A DNA stretch of 40,362 bases from an uncultured Actinomycetes bacterium (GCA_903920435.1 CAIXMB010000038.1:77563-117924); one strand, 5' to 3'; shown: positions 15,805-23,775, counted from the stretch's first letter. Program-made: numbers and translations. Notes: a model not told the origin generated them from the sequence alone.

Positions 15805-16614
15805 GTGACCATCGACAGTCACCCGGCGCGACCGACGACGATCGCCCAGCTCCGCGAGATCAGCCAGCCGCCCGAGGTGCGCCAGCGCGCCAACGCCGAG
15901 CACTGGACCGCTTCGCTCTACCTGCGCAACATCTCGCCGTACCTCACGTGGGCACTGCTGAGGACGAGCATTAGTGCCAACGGAGTGACCGGCCTGATGA
16001 TCCTCGTGGGGTGGGCGACGGCGGCGTCGCTGCTCATCCCGGGCATCGGCGGCGCGGCACTTGCGCTCGTCATGGGCCAACTGCAGATGCTCGTGGACTG
16101 CTGCGACGGCGAGGTCGCGCGCTGGCGCGGCACCAGCTCGCCCGCCGGCGTGTTCCTCGACAAGGTCGGGCACTACTCGACGGAGGCGCTCATCCCGATC
16201 GTGCTGGGCATCCGTGCCGCCGGGTGGCCGCTCGAGTTCCCCGGTGACTTCGCGTGGACGACCGTCGGGTTCGCGCTCGCCCTCGTGATCGTGCTCAACA
16301 AGGCGCTCAACGACATGGTGCACGTCGCGCGCGCCAATGCCGGCCTCGACAAGCTCAGCGACCGCAAGGGCGAGGCCGAGCCGAGCCAGGCGCTCGTTGC
16401 GCGCCTGCGCAGGGCCGCGAAGTTCGTGCCGTTCCACCGGCTCTACCACTCGGTCGAGTTGACGATCCTGGCGTTCGCCGCGGCTATCGTCGGGCTGTTC
16501 CTGCCGCCGCTGCTGGCCGACCGCATCCTCGTGCTCGCCCTCCTGCCCCTCGCGGTGCTCGCACTGGTGGGGCACTTCGTGGCAATCATGGCGTCGAAGC
16601 GAGTGCGCTCCTGA
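15805..16614 (+). CDS. CDP-alcohol phosphatidyltransferase family protein
   Basis: GTG 15805 follows a GGAAGG site. The 269-residue protein has the CDP-alcohol phosphotransferase signature: D98-x2-D101-G102-x2-A105-R106-x8-G115-x3-D119, but the fourth Asp, expected at position 123, is His (LDKVGHY). Hydrophobic segments at about 60-85, 130-165 and 205-260 fit an integral membrane enzyme of six helices. The family moves a phospho-alcohol from a CDP-linked donor to an alcohol acceptor. Here, among glycosyltransferases and next to a TagF-like gene, the donor may be a CDP-polyol or CDP-lipid in glycopolymer synthesis. Standard phospholipid synthesis seems less likely. The substituted Asp is the proposed catalytic base in structural work on the family. 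Confidence 0.8.
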   Translation: MTIDSHPARPTTIAQLREISQPPEVRQRANAEHWTASLYLRNISPYLTWALLRTSISANGVTGLMILVGWATAASLLIPGIGGAALALVMGQLQMLVDCCDGEVARWRGTSSPAGVFLDKVGHYSTEALIPIVLGIRAAGWPLEFPGDFAWTTVGFALALVIVLNKALNDMVHVARANAGLDKLSDRKGEAEPSQALVARLRRAAKFVPFHRLYHSVELTILAFAAAIVGLFLPPLLADRILVLALLPLAVLALVGHFVAIMASKRVRS

Positions 16615-16625
16615 GTTCTCGAGAG

Positions 16626-17495
16626 GTGCTGCCACCGACAGTCGGCGTCGTCTCCCTGACGCAGGGCACGCGACCGGATGACCTCGCTCGCAGTCTCGCG
16701 AGCCTCGCCGCGCAGACCGGTGTGACCCTCGACACCGTCGTGGTGGGCAACGCCTGGGTGCCGGAAGGCCTCCCCGCCGGAGTGCGCGGCGTGCACCTGC
16801 CCGAGAACCTCGGCATCCCGGCCGGCCGCAACGCCGGCGCCGACGTCGTGTCGGGCGACTACATCTTCTTCCTCGACGACGACGCGAGCATCCCGTCGCC
16901 CACGTTCCTCGCCGACGCGATCGCGAAGATCGAGGCCGACCCGACGATCGGGCTGCTGCAACCGCGCGTCGTCGACCCGAGCGGGGTGTCGAACCCGCGG
17001 CGATGGATCCCGCGGATCCGCAAGGGCGACCCCGAGCACTCCAGCAACGTGTTCTCGGTATGGGAGGGCGCCACGCTGCTGCCGCGCGCGGTGTACGACG
17101 CCGCCGGTGGCTGGGGCGCGCCGTACTTCTACGCGCACGAGGGCATCGAGCTCGCGTGGCGCGTGTGGGATACCGGACACCGCGTGCTCTACGCGGGCGA
17201 CCTCGTCGCCCACCACCCGGCGATCGACCCGGCGCGGCACTCGTACTACTACCGGCTCAACGCGCGCAACCGCGTGTGGCTCGGCAAGCGCAACCTGCCG
17301 TGGGTGCTGGTGCCGTTCTATGTGGGCAGTTGGACGGCGATCCAGCTACTGCGCTCGATCCGGCGCCCCGCGGGCCTCGGCGCATGGCTCGGCGGGTGGG
17401 TCGCGGGCTGGCGCGAGAAGCCCGGCGGGCGGCGTCGCATCAAGTGGATAACGGTGTGGCGCATGACGCGTGCGGGCCGTCCGCCGCTGGTTTGA
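16626..17495 (+). CDS. Family 2 glycosyltransferase
   Basis: GTG 16626 is the first usable start in this frame after the overlapping stop of the previous gene, giving 289 residues. The sequence shows GT-A motifs: VGVVSLTQGTRPDDLARSL, NLGIPAGRNAGADVV, the DxD-type metal site FLDDDA, and FYAHEGIELAWRVWDTGH with WEGATLLPRAVYD, as in rhamnosyl/galactosyl-type GT2 enzymes. There is no strong transmembrane helix, though the C-terminal part is amphipathic and basic, suiting a peripheral membrane enzyme. It lies between the CDP-alcohol transferase and the TagF-like gene with almost no spacing, so it is part of the same operon. Sugar specificity cannot be read. Confidence 0.82.
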   Translation: MLPPTVGVVSLTQGTRPDDLARSLASLAAQTGVTLDTVVVGNAWVPEGLPAGVRGVHLPENLGIPAGRNAGADVVSGDYIFFLDDDASIPSPTFLADAIAKIEADPTIGLLQPRVVDPSGVSNPRRWIPRIRKGDPEHSSNVFSVWEGATLLPRAVYDAAGGWGAPYFYAHEGIELAWRVWDTGHRVLYAGDLVAHHPAIDPARHSYYYRLNARNRVWLGKRNLPWVLVPFYVGSWTAIQLLRSIRRPAGLGAWLGGWVAGWREKPGGRRRIKWITVWRMTRAGRPPLV

Positions 17496-17502
17496 TGGAC
17501 TC

Positions 17503-18798
17503 GTGCCCCTCCTCAACGACTTCGCGACCGCGCGGCGACTCGTCCGCAACATCCTGATCTCGAGGCGCAATCGTGCGGCGGTCGCGCGGCAGTCGCCGTC
17601 GCATCCGTTGCCCGCACCGGGCACGATCAAGATCGCCGTGTACTTCGCCGACACCCAGGTGAACCTGTATCAGGTGCGTCAGTGGTACGCCCCGCTCGCC
17701 GAACTCGCAGCCACGTGGCCCGTGGCGATCATCGCGCGCGCACCCAGCACCGTGCTGGCGCTGTGGAACGAGGCGCCGGTGCCGGCGCTCTACCTGCGCA
17801 GTGTCGCCGACCTCGAGAAGTTCGTGCACGAACAGGACATCTCGATCGTGTTCTACGTGAATCAGAACGCGAAGAACTTCCAGATGTTCCGCTACGGCCG
17901 CATGTGGCACGTTTTCATCAACCACGGTGAGAGCGACAAGATGTACATGACGACGAACCAGTTCAAGGCCTACGACTACAGCTTCGTCGCGGGCGACGCC
18001 GCGATCGACCGCCTCAGCCACAAGCTCTGGGACTTCGACATGAAGAAGCGGGCGCTCAAGATCGGCAGGCCGCAGGCCGACCACTTCGGCGGTGAGCTGC
18101 CCTACACTCCCGACGAGCGCACCGTCGTGCTGTACGCGCCGACGTGGGAGGGCGACCGCGCGGCAGCGGCATACGGCTCGATCGCCACCCACGGAGTCGC
18201 GCTCACCGCCGCGCTGCTGGCCTCTCCGAACCACCGCCTCATCTACCGGCCGCACCCGCGCAGCGGCGTCGCCGACCCCGAGTACAAGGCGGCGAACGAG
18301 GCCATCATCGCCGCGATCGCCCGGGCGAACGCTGCAGACCCGACCGCGCAGCACGTCTTCGACACCTCGAACGAGCTCGGCTGGCAGCTCGCTGCGCCGG
18401 ATGTCGCAATCACCGACATCTCCGCGATGGTCTACGACCGGCTCGCCACCGGCAAGCCGCTCATCATCGCGCGGCCCGAGTCGCCCGAGGCCGAGATCGA
18501 CGAGAACGGATACCTGGGCGCCTGCGAGTGGCTGCTCGCGTCGGAGGCCGCGGACATCGTCGCGATCGCCGACCGCGTGCAGTTCGACGAGGGGGCGCGC
18601 GAGCGCCTGCGGTTCTGGGTCGAGCGCCACTTCGGCGACACCACCCCGGGTGAGGCGACCCGCCGATTCCGTGCCGCCATCACCAAGCTCATGAAGGAGT
18701 GGGAGAAGCACGCGAAGATCCACGCCGACGACGCGCGCGGCAGCGAGGGCGACCCGTTCGACGATGACGACGAAGACGGCACGCCCGGCGACAGCTGA
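17503..18798 (+). CDS. TagF/TagB-like glycerophosphotransferase (teichoic-acid-type polymerase)
   Basis: GTG 17503 is chosen over GTG 17470, which would overlap the previous gene by 26 bases. The 431-residue protein carries CDP-glycerol glycerophosphotransferase family motifs: INHGESDKMYM (catalytic His region), VVLYAPTWEGDRAAAAYGSI, RLIYRPHPRSG, and VAITDISAMVYDRLATGKPLII. Members add glycerol or ribitol phosphate from CDP-activated donors to lipid-linked acceptors at the inner membrane face. The protein ends in a very acidic tail (DPFDDDDEDG). With the TagGH-like exporter on the other strand it indicates a phosphate-containing wall polymer. Confidence 0.85.
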   Translation: MPLLNDFATARRLVRNILISRRNRAAVARQSPSHPLPAPGTIKIAVYFADTQVNLYQVRQWYAPLAELAATWPVAIIARAPSTVLALWNEAPVPALYLRSVADLEKFVHEQDISIVFYVNQNAKNFQMFRYGRMWHVFINHGESDKMYMTTNQFKAYDYSFVAGDAAIDRLSHKLWDFDMKKRALKIGRPQADHFGGELPYTPDERTVVLYAPTWEGDRAAAAYGSIATHGVALTAALLASPNHRLIYRPHPRSGVADPEYKAANEAIIAAIARANAADPTAQHVFDTSNELGWQLAAPDVAITDISAMVYDRLATGKPLIIARPESPEAEIDENGYLGACEWLLASEAADIVAIADRVQFDEGARERLRFWVERHFGDTTPGEATRRFRAAITKLMKEWEKHAKIHADDARGSEGDPFDDDDEDGTPGDS

Positions 18799-18801
18799 GC
18801 G

Positions 18802-19071
18802 CTAGAAGCTCGCCCGCCACAGGTACTCGGTGCCGCTCGGGCGGAACCAGCGGACGACGAGGATGCTCGACCGCGCGAGCTGCTCGCCCGTGATCGTGAC
18901 CTCGAGGCCCTCGCCCGGCTGCAGCTTGGCCGGCGAGTTGGCGGCGAGCGTACCTGCGCCGTGGATGGTCACGGCCACGCCGTGCACGGGCTCGTCGCCG
19001 ATGTTGGTGAGCCGGTAGGTCGGGGGAGTGCGGTCGAGTTGGAAGGGCACACGGTAGGCATCCTCATACAT
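18802..19071 (-). CDS. Small hypothetical protein, probable Ig-like fold
   Basis: The 89-residue product has no signal peptide or membrane helix. Its pattern (YRLTNIGDEPVHGVAVTIHG, LQPGEGLEVTITG, SSILVVRWFRPSGTEYLW) alternates hydrophobic residues as in a small beta-sandwich, like domains that follow the phrase about a loss or gain of electrostatic contact in secreted proteins, but here it is alone and cytoplasmic. I do not recognise a family. It converges on the TagF-like gene with three bases between stops and has TAGGCT six bases before its ATG. Confidence 0.6.
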   Translation of the reverse strand: MYEDAYRVPFQLDRTPPTYRLTNIGDEPVHGVAVTIHGAGTLAANSPAKLQPGEGLEVTITGEQLARSSILVVRWFRPSGTEYLWRASF

Positions 19072-19077
19072 GTGTGA

Positions 19078-19083
19078 AGCCTA
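19078..19083 (-). promoter_or_regulatory. -10 element of a leaderless promoter for the 89-residue protein
   Basis: On the minus strand TAGGCT lies six bases before the ATG at 19071. Confidence 0.5.
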
Positions 19084-19100
19084 GCCGCAGCCCTCGACAC

Positions 19101-19898
19101 TCACTCGGGCGGGGCGATCGCCTTCGTCCGGCGCTGTCGCACGGCCTTCGGCGCGCGAGGTGTCTTGGGCGCTTTCGGGGCCTTCGGCTGCTTGGGGATG
19201 ACCGCGAGCCACTCCGGGAACCCCACGGGTGCGGGCCCGAACGCCTCGCGCGACGACCGCACGATCTGCCTGCCGAGCAGATGGTTGCCGCCACCGCCGA
19301 TCACGGCGCCGATGCCGAACGGGATGAGCCTGCCGACGACATTGGTGCCCTGCGAGACGGCGAAGCGCTTCATGAAGGTCTTCTTGAGCTGGTCGGCGAT
19401 CGGCCCGACGACGGCGCGGGGCAGGCTCTTGGTGATGGTCTCGCCCCAGAACGCGTTGCGGGCAGTGCCGCCCGCCGCCTGTCCGGCGAGCTGCTTGACG
19501 AGGTCGCTGCCGGCGGTGCCGAGCACCATGGTCATCACGAGCGCCCGGGCGCGATCGGGGTCGTCCACGACGATGCCGTGCACCTCGGTCACCGACTGAG
19601 CGAACAGGGCACTCGCCTCGAGGAATCCTGCCGTCTCCACACCCGAGAGGGCCAGGGAGGCGCCGGTGCCGATGGCCGGTACGGCGGCACTCGCACCCAC
19701 GAGGGCGCCGCCCGTCGTTACCGCGGCGAGGTAGCGGCGCTCGAGCGTGCGGATGATCTCATCCGGGCTGGCGTTCGGCCGACCGCGGCGGATGCTGCGG
19801 ATGTGCGCGAGCACGACGGGGCGCTGCACGGTGAGCACGCGGTCGATGCCGCGCACGACCATCGGGTTGGAGACGGTGATCTCCTGGTTCTTGGCCAT
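19101..19898 (-). CDS. Hypothetical protein with hydrophobic segments and basic Lys/Pro tail
   Basis: The 265-residue protein is not one I recognise with certainty. Residues about 57-85 (AAVTTGGALVGASAAVPAIG) and about 195-210 (PFGIGAVIGGGGNHLLG) are Gly/Ala-rich hydrophobic segments that could enter a membrane. The C-terminus has Lys-Ala-Pro repeats (KAPKAPKTPRAPKA) ending in a basic cluster, suggesting contact with nucleic acid or acidic lipids. The layout is reminiscent of EcsC-like proteins, but I do not claim that. It lies between the glycopolymer exporter and the 89-residue gene and has its own -10 box (TACGGT, six bases before the ATG). Confidence 0.6.
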   Translation of the reverse strand: MAKNQEITVSNPMVVRGIDRVLTVQRPVVLAHIRSIRRGRPNASPDEIIRTLERRYLAAVTTGGALVGASAAVPAIGTGASLALSGVETAGFLEASALFAQSVTEVHGIVVDDPDRARALVMTMVLGTAGSDLVKQLAGQAAGGTARNAFWGETITKSLPRAVVGPIADQLKKTFMKRFAVSQGTNVVGRLIPFGIGAVIGGGGNHLLGRQIVRSSREAFGPAPVGFPEWLAVIPKQPKAPKAPKTPRAPKAVRQRRTKAIAPPE

Positions 19899-19904
19899 GG
19901 TTCA

Positions 19905-19910
19905 ACCGTA
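19905..19910 (-). promoter_or_regulatory. -10 element of a leaderless promoter for the gene at 19101-19898
   Basis: On the minus strand TACGGT lies six bases before the ATG at 19898, close to the stop of the exporter ATPase gene. Confidence 0.45.
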
Positions 19911-19919
19911 GTGCCGGTG

Positions 19920-20657
19920 TCAGGCGCCGTAGTCGGCGTTGTATCGATCGAGAACGTCGTCTATAGGGCCGTCGAGCACGAGGGCGCCCTTGTCGAGGTA
20001 GAGGCCGCGCGTGCAGAACCGGCGGAGGTCCTTCTCGTTGTGCGACACGAAGAACAGCGTGCGACCGCCGGCGAGCAGCTCCTCGATGCGCGTGTAGCAC
20101 TTCTCGCGGAACCCCTTGTCGCCGACGGCGAGCACCTCGTCGACGAGGATGATCGGCTCTTCGAGACGCGAGATCACCGCGAACGCGATGCGCACCTTCA
20201 TTCCGCTGGAGAGGTGCTTGTACGGGGTGTCGAGGAAGTCGCCGATCTCGGCGAAGTCGATGATCTCGTCGAAGCGCTGCGCGATCTCCGCCTTCGACAT
20301 GCCGTGGAGTCCGGCGGTGAGGAACACGTTCTCGCGCACGGTGAGGTCGTCGACGAACCCGCCCGTGATCTCGATGAGCGGCGCGACGCCGCCCTGCACC
20401 GACACCGTGCCCTCGTCGGGCAGGATCACCTCGGCCACGAGTTTGAGCAGCGTCGACTTGCCCTGGCCGTTGCGGCCGACGACGCCGATCGCCTCGCCCT
20501 GCCGCACATCGAAGCTCACCTCGCGCAGTGCCCAGAACTCGTTGGCGCGCGCGCGGCGCTTGCGGCCCGCGAACAGGTCTTTGAAGCTGCGGCGCGAACG
20601 GCGGTTGCGCTTGAACCGGATGCCCGCCTCGTGCACCCGGATGACGGGGTCGGCCAT
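19920..20657 (-). CDS. Polysaccharide/teichoic acid ABC exporter, ATPase subunit (TagH-like)
   Basis: ATG 20657 overlaps the TGA of the permease gene by one base. The 245-residue protein has an N-terminal stretch typical of this class (FKRNRRSRRSFKDLF before the ATPase core), Walker A (GRNGQGKST), Q-loop region (GVAPLIEITGGF), signature (LSSGMKVRIAFA), Walker B (PIILVDEVLAVGD) and H-loop (FVSHNEKDL). The phrase ALREVSFDVRQGEAIGVVGRNG and the GGF element are typical of TagH/RfbE/Wzt exporters. It energises flipping of a lipid-linked glycopolymer across the membrane. It is of the short type without a C-terminal carbohydrate-binding domain, so export should not need recognition of a modified chain end. 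Confidence 0.9.
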   Translation of the reverse strand: MADPVIRVHEAGIRFKRNRRSRRSFKDLFAGRKRRARANEFWALREVSFDVRQGEAIGVVGRNGQGKSTLLKLVAEVILPDEGTVSVQGGVAPLIEITGGFVDDLTVRENVFLTAGLHGMSKAEIAQRFDEIIDFAEIGDFLDTPYKHLSSGMKVRIAFAVISRLEEPIILVDEVLAVGDKGFREKCYTRIEELLAGGRTLFFVSHNEKDLRRFCTRGLYLDKGALVLDGPIDDVLDRYNADYGA

Positions 20658-21454
20658 CAGATCTCCTTGAGCACGGCGCGCTCCGTGCGGGTGAAGACGA
20701 GCAGCCCGATGACGAAGACGACGACGGTCACGCCGGCGCCGATTCCGATGGTGAGCGGGTCGAGCTGCTCGGGGAAGAACGCCGCGCGGTACATCGACAG
20801 GATGCCGACCAGCGGGTTGAAGCTCGCGAGCAGGTGCAGGCTCGGCGGCAGGTCGGTGACGCCGTAGATGATGGGGCTCGCGTAGAAGAGGAAGCGCAGG
20901 GTGAGCTTGGTGGCCCGCTCGAGGTCGCGGAAGAAGATGACGAGCGGCGCGACGATGAGCCCGACACCCACGGTGAGCACGGCCTGCATGACGATCGCGA
21001 GGAGGAAGAACACCGCCTCCCAGTTGAGCGTGGCGCCCGCGAAGATCGCGAAGATCGCGAGCACGGGAAGGCTCGCGATGAACTCGATGCCCTTGGACAG
21101 CACGAGCCGCACCACCCAGATGGTGCGCGGGATCTTCGTCGAGCGGATGAGCTTGGCCTCGCGGATGTACGCGCGAGTCGAGTCGGAGACGGCGCCGTTG
21201 AACCACATCCATGGCAGCAGGGCCGAGAGCAGGAACACGATGTAGGGCTCATTGCCGACGCCGCGGTGGAACACCTGCGTGAAGACGAACCAGTAGATGC
21301 CCGCCATGACGAGCGGGTCGAGGATCGACCAGAAGTACCCGAGGGCGGATGTCGAGTACCGCACACGCAGGTCGCGCACCGTGAGCAGCCACAGGGACCG
21401 TCGGTAGCGGGCGATGGGGGAGCGCTCGGGGCGCACTACATCGATCGCGGACAC
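20657..21454 (-). CDS. Polysaccharide/teichoic acid ABC exporter, permease subunit (TagG-like)
   Basis: GTG 21454 opens a 265-residue ABC-2 type permease with about six hydrophobic segments. It carries the family features VRDLRVRYSTSALGYFWSILDPL near the N-terminus and SPIIYGVTDLPPSLHLLASFNP in the second half, as in TagG and Wzm. It is translated just before the ATPase subunit. TACGAT lies seven bases upstream of the start, a likely leaderless promoter. The pair exports the polymer made by the genes at 14781-18798, which are on the opposite strand a few kilobases away; this link is inference from family and closeness. Confidence 0.9.
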   Translation of the reverse strand: MSAIDVVRPERSPIARYRRSLWLLTVRDLRVRYSTSALGYFWSILDPLVMAGIYWFVFTQVFHRGVGNEPYIVFLLSALLPWMWFNGAVSDSTRAYIREAKLIRSTKIPRTIWVVRLVLSKGIEFIASLPVLAIFAIFAGATLNWEAVFFLLAIVMQAVLTVGVGLIVAPLVIFFRDLERATKLTLRFLFYASPIIYGVTDLPPSLHLLASFNPLVGILSMYRAAFFPEQLDPLTIGIGAGVTVVVFVIGLLVFTRTERAVLKEI

Positions 21455-21485
21455 GCGCTCTATCGTATGGTCTCGCGGCTGTGGA

Positions 21486-21546
21486 TCGGGCTTGTCGAGA
21501 TCTCACCAACGATCGAGGTCAGCTGGTGAGGTCTCGACAAGCCCGA
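21486..21546 (-). terminator. Long hairpin between the nucleotidyltransferase gene and the exporter genes
   Basis: Arms of 23 bases (21486-21508 and 21524-21546) pair with one mismatch, around a 15-base loop. It lies 10 bases after the stop of the minus-strand gene at 21556-22248 and before the exporter start, so it would end that transcript. Its core GGGCTTGTCGAGA looks like a dispersed intergenic repeat rather than a plain terminator; no U tract is seen. Confidence 0.6.
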
Positions 21547-21555
21547 CCCACGGGC

Positions 21556-22248
21556 TCACACGAAGAGGTTCGCGCGCTCCAGGTCTTCGGCGAAGTCGAT
21601 CTCGACCGCGTACAGGTCGGAGATGTCGACCGGCTCGATGCGGATCTTGTCCTGCGCGATCGCGAGCTCGATGCCGCGCTCGAAGTAGTCCTGGTCGCCG
21701 ACGCGCTTGAGCTGGCGCAGCAGGACTGCTTTGTCGTCGCGGGAGATGTAGTTGATGCCCACGGCCTCACCGAGGCCGCCCTTGACGGTCTTCGAGAGCT
21801 CCTTGATGTAGCCCTCGGCGTCGGTCGTGTACTTGACCTCCTCGTCGGACACCTTGGCGGTGTTGACGGAGACGAACGACTGGTCGCGCGCGACCATCTT
21901 CGCGGCACGCTCGAGTGCGGTCGGGTCGAAGACCACGTCGCCGTTCATCCAGAGCACGCCGCCGGTGGCGGAGGCCTGGAGGGCGCGCATGAGGCTCTTC
22001 GAGGTGTTGGTCTGGTCGTACTGCTCGTTGTAGACGAACGACGCCTCGGGGAACGCCTCGATGATGTGCTCGAGCTTGTAGCCGACGACGATCGTGACCT
22101 GCGCCTCGTTGCCGAAGGCGTGGCGGATGTTGTCGAACTGCTGCTGCATGATGGTGCGGCCGTCGGCGAGCTCGGTGAGGGGCTTGGGCAGCGAACGACC
22201 CAAGCGGCTGCCCATCCCGGCAGCGAGGATAACGATCTGCGTGGTCAC
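21556..22248 (-). CDS. Nucleotidyltransferase, phosphocholine cytidylyltransferase (LicC)-like
   Basis: GTG 22248 is preceded by AGGGAG with good spacing. The 230-residue protein begins with the nucleotidyltransferase motif ILAAGMGSRLGRSLPKPL, followed by VTIVVGYKLEHI, FVYNEQYDQTNTSKSLMRAL and the metal site WMNGDVVFD. The NTSKSL element resembles the N-x-x-SL of LicC-type CTP:phosphocholine cytidylyltransferases rather than dTDP-glucose synthases. It most likely makes a CDP- or NDP-activated headgroup (choline, polyol or sugar) for the glycopolymer. That would supply the CDP-alcohol transferase or the TagF-like enzyme at 15805 and 17503. The true alcohol cannot be told. A long hairpin follows its stop. 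Confidence 0.8.
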   Translation of the reverse strand: MTTQIVILAAGMGSRLGRSLPKPLTELADGRTIMQQQFDNIRHAFGNEAQVTIVVGYKLEHIIEAFPEASFVYNEQYDQTNTSKSLMRALQASATGGVLWMNGDVVFDPTALERAAKMVARDQSFVSVNTAKVSDEEVKYTTDAEGYIKELSKTVKGGLGEAVGINYISRDDKAVLLRQLKRVGDQDYFERGIELAIAQDKIRIEPVDISDLYAVEIDFAEDLERANLFV

Positions 22249-22449
22249 AGTAATGACTCCCTGGTTGTGTCTATCTCGTGCGAATGAACGCGGCAGGGAC
22301 AGTTGTTTGCCTGTTGTTCACCGACGAGTTGCGATACGGACACACCTTTGTGCTTGCCCAAGGTTACCGAGCGGACCTGTGTGGAACACGGGAACCGCTG
22401 GGTTGTTGCGGATTTGTGATGCTAGCTCAAGGCTCCCACCAAGGGTTGG

Positions 22450-22455
22450 TAGGTT
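22450..22455 (+). promoter_or_regulatory. -10 element of a leaderless promoter for the ABC ATPase gene at 22462
   Basis: TAGGTT lies six bases before the GTG start at 22462. The rest of the 22249-22461 gap holds the divergent promoter region; I see no RNA gene or repeat in it. Confidence 0.5.
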
Positions 22456-22461
22456 TGTCCG

Positions 22462-23775
22462 GTGGACAACGCCCCAGACTCCGGCCCTGCCAAGAAGCCG
22501 ACGCCTCGGACTGCCTCCAACTCCCGCGGGGGCCGCCCCGCACCGCGCACGCGCAAGCCGGTACCGCGCAAACCCGCTCCTCCGGCTGCAGCGGCTCCCC
22601 CCGTGGTCGAGCCGGTCATCGATGAGCCGGAGACCGTCGAGGTAGTCGAGGAGCTCGAATTCGAGGATGCCACGGTGCTCTCGCCGCGCGACGCCGAGTT
22701 GCGCGAGCAGGCCGCTGACGTCGTGGAGCCGGAGCCTGAGCCTGAGCTGGAACCGGAGCCTGAGCCTGAGCCTGAGCCCGCCGCCGACGAGCCGCTCGCT
22801 GAGGCGCCCCTCGAAGAAGACGTCACCGACGACGACACTCCTGCTGCCGAACCCGCGACGCCGAGCCCGAGCCCCACGGGGTTCGCCGCGAGCGTCGCGG
22901 CGTGGGCGCGGCGGGTTGCCGCGGCATCCGGTCGCAAGCGGGCCCCCAAACCGGTTGCCGAGCCCGAGGAGGAGCGCGAGCTGTTCCCGCAGGGGGAGCT
23001 CGAGGCGCAGCCGGCGGGCGTCGTGCTGTCGGTGCGCGGGCTCACGAAGAGCTTCGACGACAAGGTCGCCGTGGCGGGCGTGGACCTCGAGGTGAGCACC
23101 GGCGCGTTCTACGGCATCGTCGGCCCGAACGGCGCGGGCAAGACCACGACCCTCTCCATGATCACGGGCCTGCTGCGGCCCGACGCGGGCAGCGTCGTCG
23201 TCAACGGGTCGGATGTCTGGACCGACACCGTGCAGGCCAAGCGCATGATGGGCGTGCTCCCCGACCGCCTTCGCCTCTTCGACCGCCTGACCGGCGCCCA
23301 GCTGCTCTACTACGCGGGAGTGCTGCGCGGGCTCGACCACGCGGTGGTCCGTGCACGCACGGCCGACCTCGCGCGGGCGTTCGGACTCGAGGAGTCGCTC
23401 GGCCGTCTCGTGAGCGACTACTCCGCGGGTATGACGAAGAAGATCGCGCTCGCGGCAGCGATGATCCACTCGCCTCGACTGCTCGTGCTCGACGAGCCGT
23501 TCGAGTCGGTCGACCCGGTGTCGGCCGCGACGGTGACCGAGATCCTCAAGAAGTACGTCGCCGCCGGGGGCACGGTCGTGCTCTCCAGCCACAGCATGGA
23601 CCTCGTGCAGCGCATCTGCGACCACGTCGCGGTCGTCGTGGGCGGCGAACTGCTCGCCGACGGCACCATGGACGAGGTGCGGGGCGGTCAGACGCTCGAG
23701 GAGCGCTTCGTCGAACTCGCGGGCGGCCGCACCACGGTGGAGGGGCTCGAGTGGTTGCACAGTTTCTCCGACTGA
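22462..23775 (+). CDS. ABC transporter ATPase with Glu/Pro-rich N-terminal extension
   Basis: The 437-residue protein has about 185 extra N-terminal residues: a basic Pro/Arg/Lys part, then an acidic part with runs of Glu-Pro (EPEPEPELEPEPEPEPEP, encoded near 22726-22783), then a second basic part. The ABC domain (about 190-430) is complete: Walker A GPNGAGKTT, signature YSAGM, Walker B LLVLDEPFESVDP, H-loop SSHSM. The signature lacks the usual SGG and reads SAG, as in several ABC-2 exporters. It forms an exporter with the membrane protein encoded next, whose start overlaps by 25 bases. GTG 22462 is supported by the -10 box six bases ahead. The extension is probably disordered and is not needed for the fold. 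Confidence 0.85.
   Translation: MDNAPDSGPAKKPTPRTASNSRGGRPAPRTRKPVPRKPAPPAAAAPPVVEPVIDEPETVEVVEELEFEDATVLSPRDAELREQAADVVEPEPEPELEPEPEPEPEPAADEPLAEAPLEEDVTDDDTPAAEPATPSPSPTGFAASVAAWARRVAAASGRKRAPKPVAEPEEERELFPQGELEAQPAGVVLSVRGLTKSFDDKVAVAGVDLEVSTGAFYGIVGPNGAGKTTTLSMITGLLRPDAGSVVVNGSDVWTDTVQAKRMMGVLPDRLRLFDRLTGAQLLYYAGVLRGLDHAVVRARTADLARAFGLEESLGRLVSDYSAGMTKKIALAAAMIHSPRLLVLDEPFESVDPVSAATVTEILKKYVAAGGTVVLSSHSMDLVQRICDHVAVVVGGELLADGTMDEVRGGQTLEERFVELAGGRTTVEGLEWLHSFSD

Noticed and set aside
19074-20867. A 597-codon plus-strand open frame opposite the exporter genes
   Set aside because: It is antisense to the TagH-like ATPase with intact motifs and has low-complexity acidic/Arg composition.
22249-22461. 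Possible small RNA in the 213-base gap between divergent genes
   Set aside because: No stable hairpin, terminator or conserved RNA motif could be seen; the gap is explained by divergent promoters.
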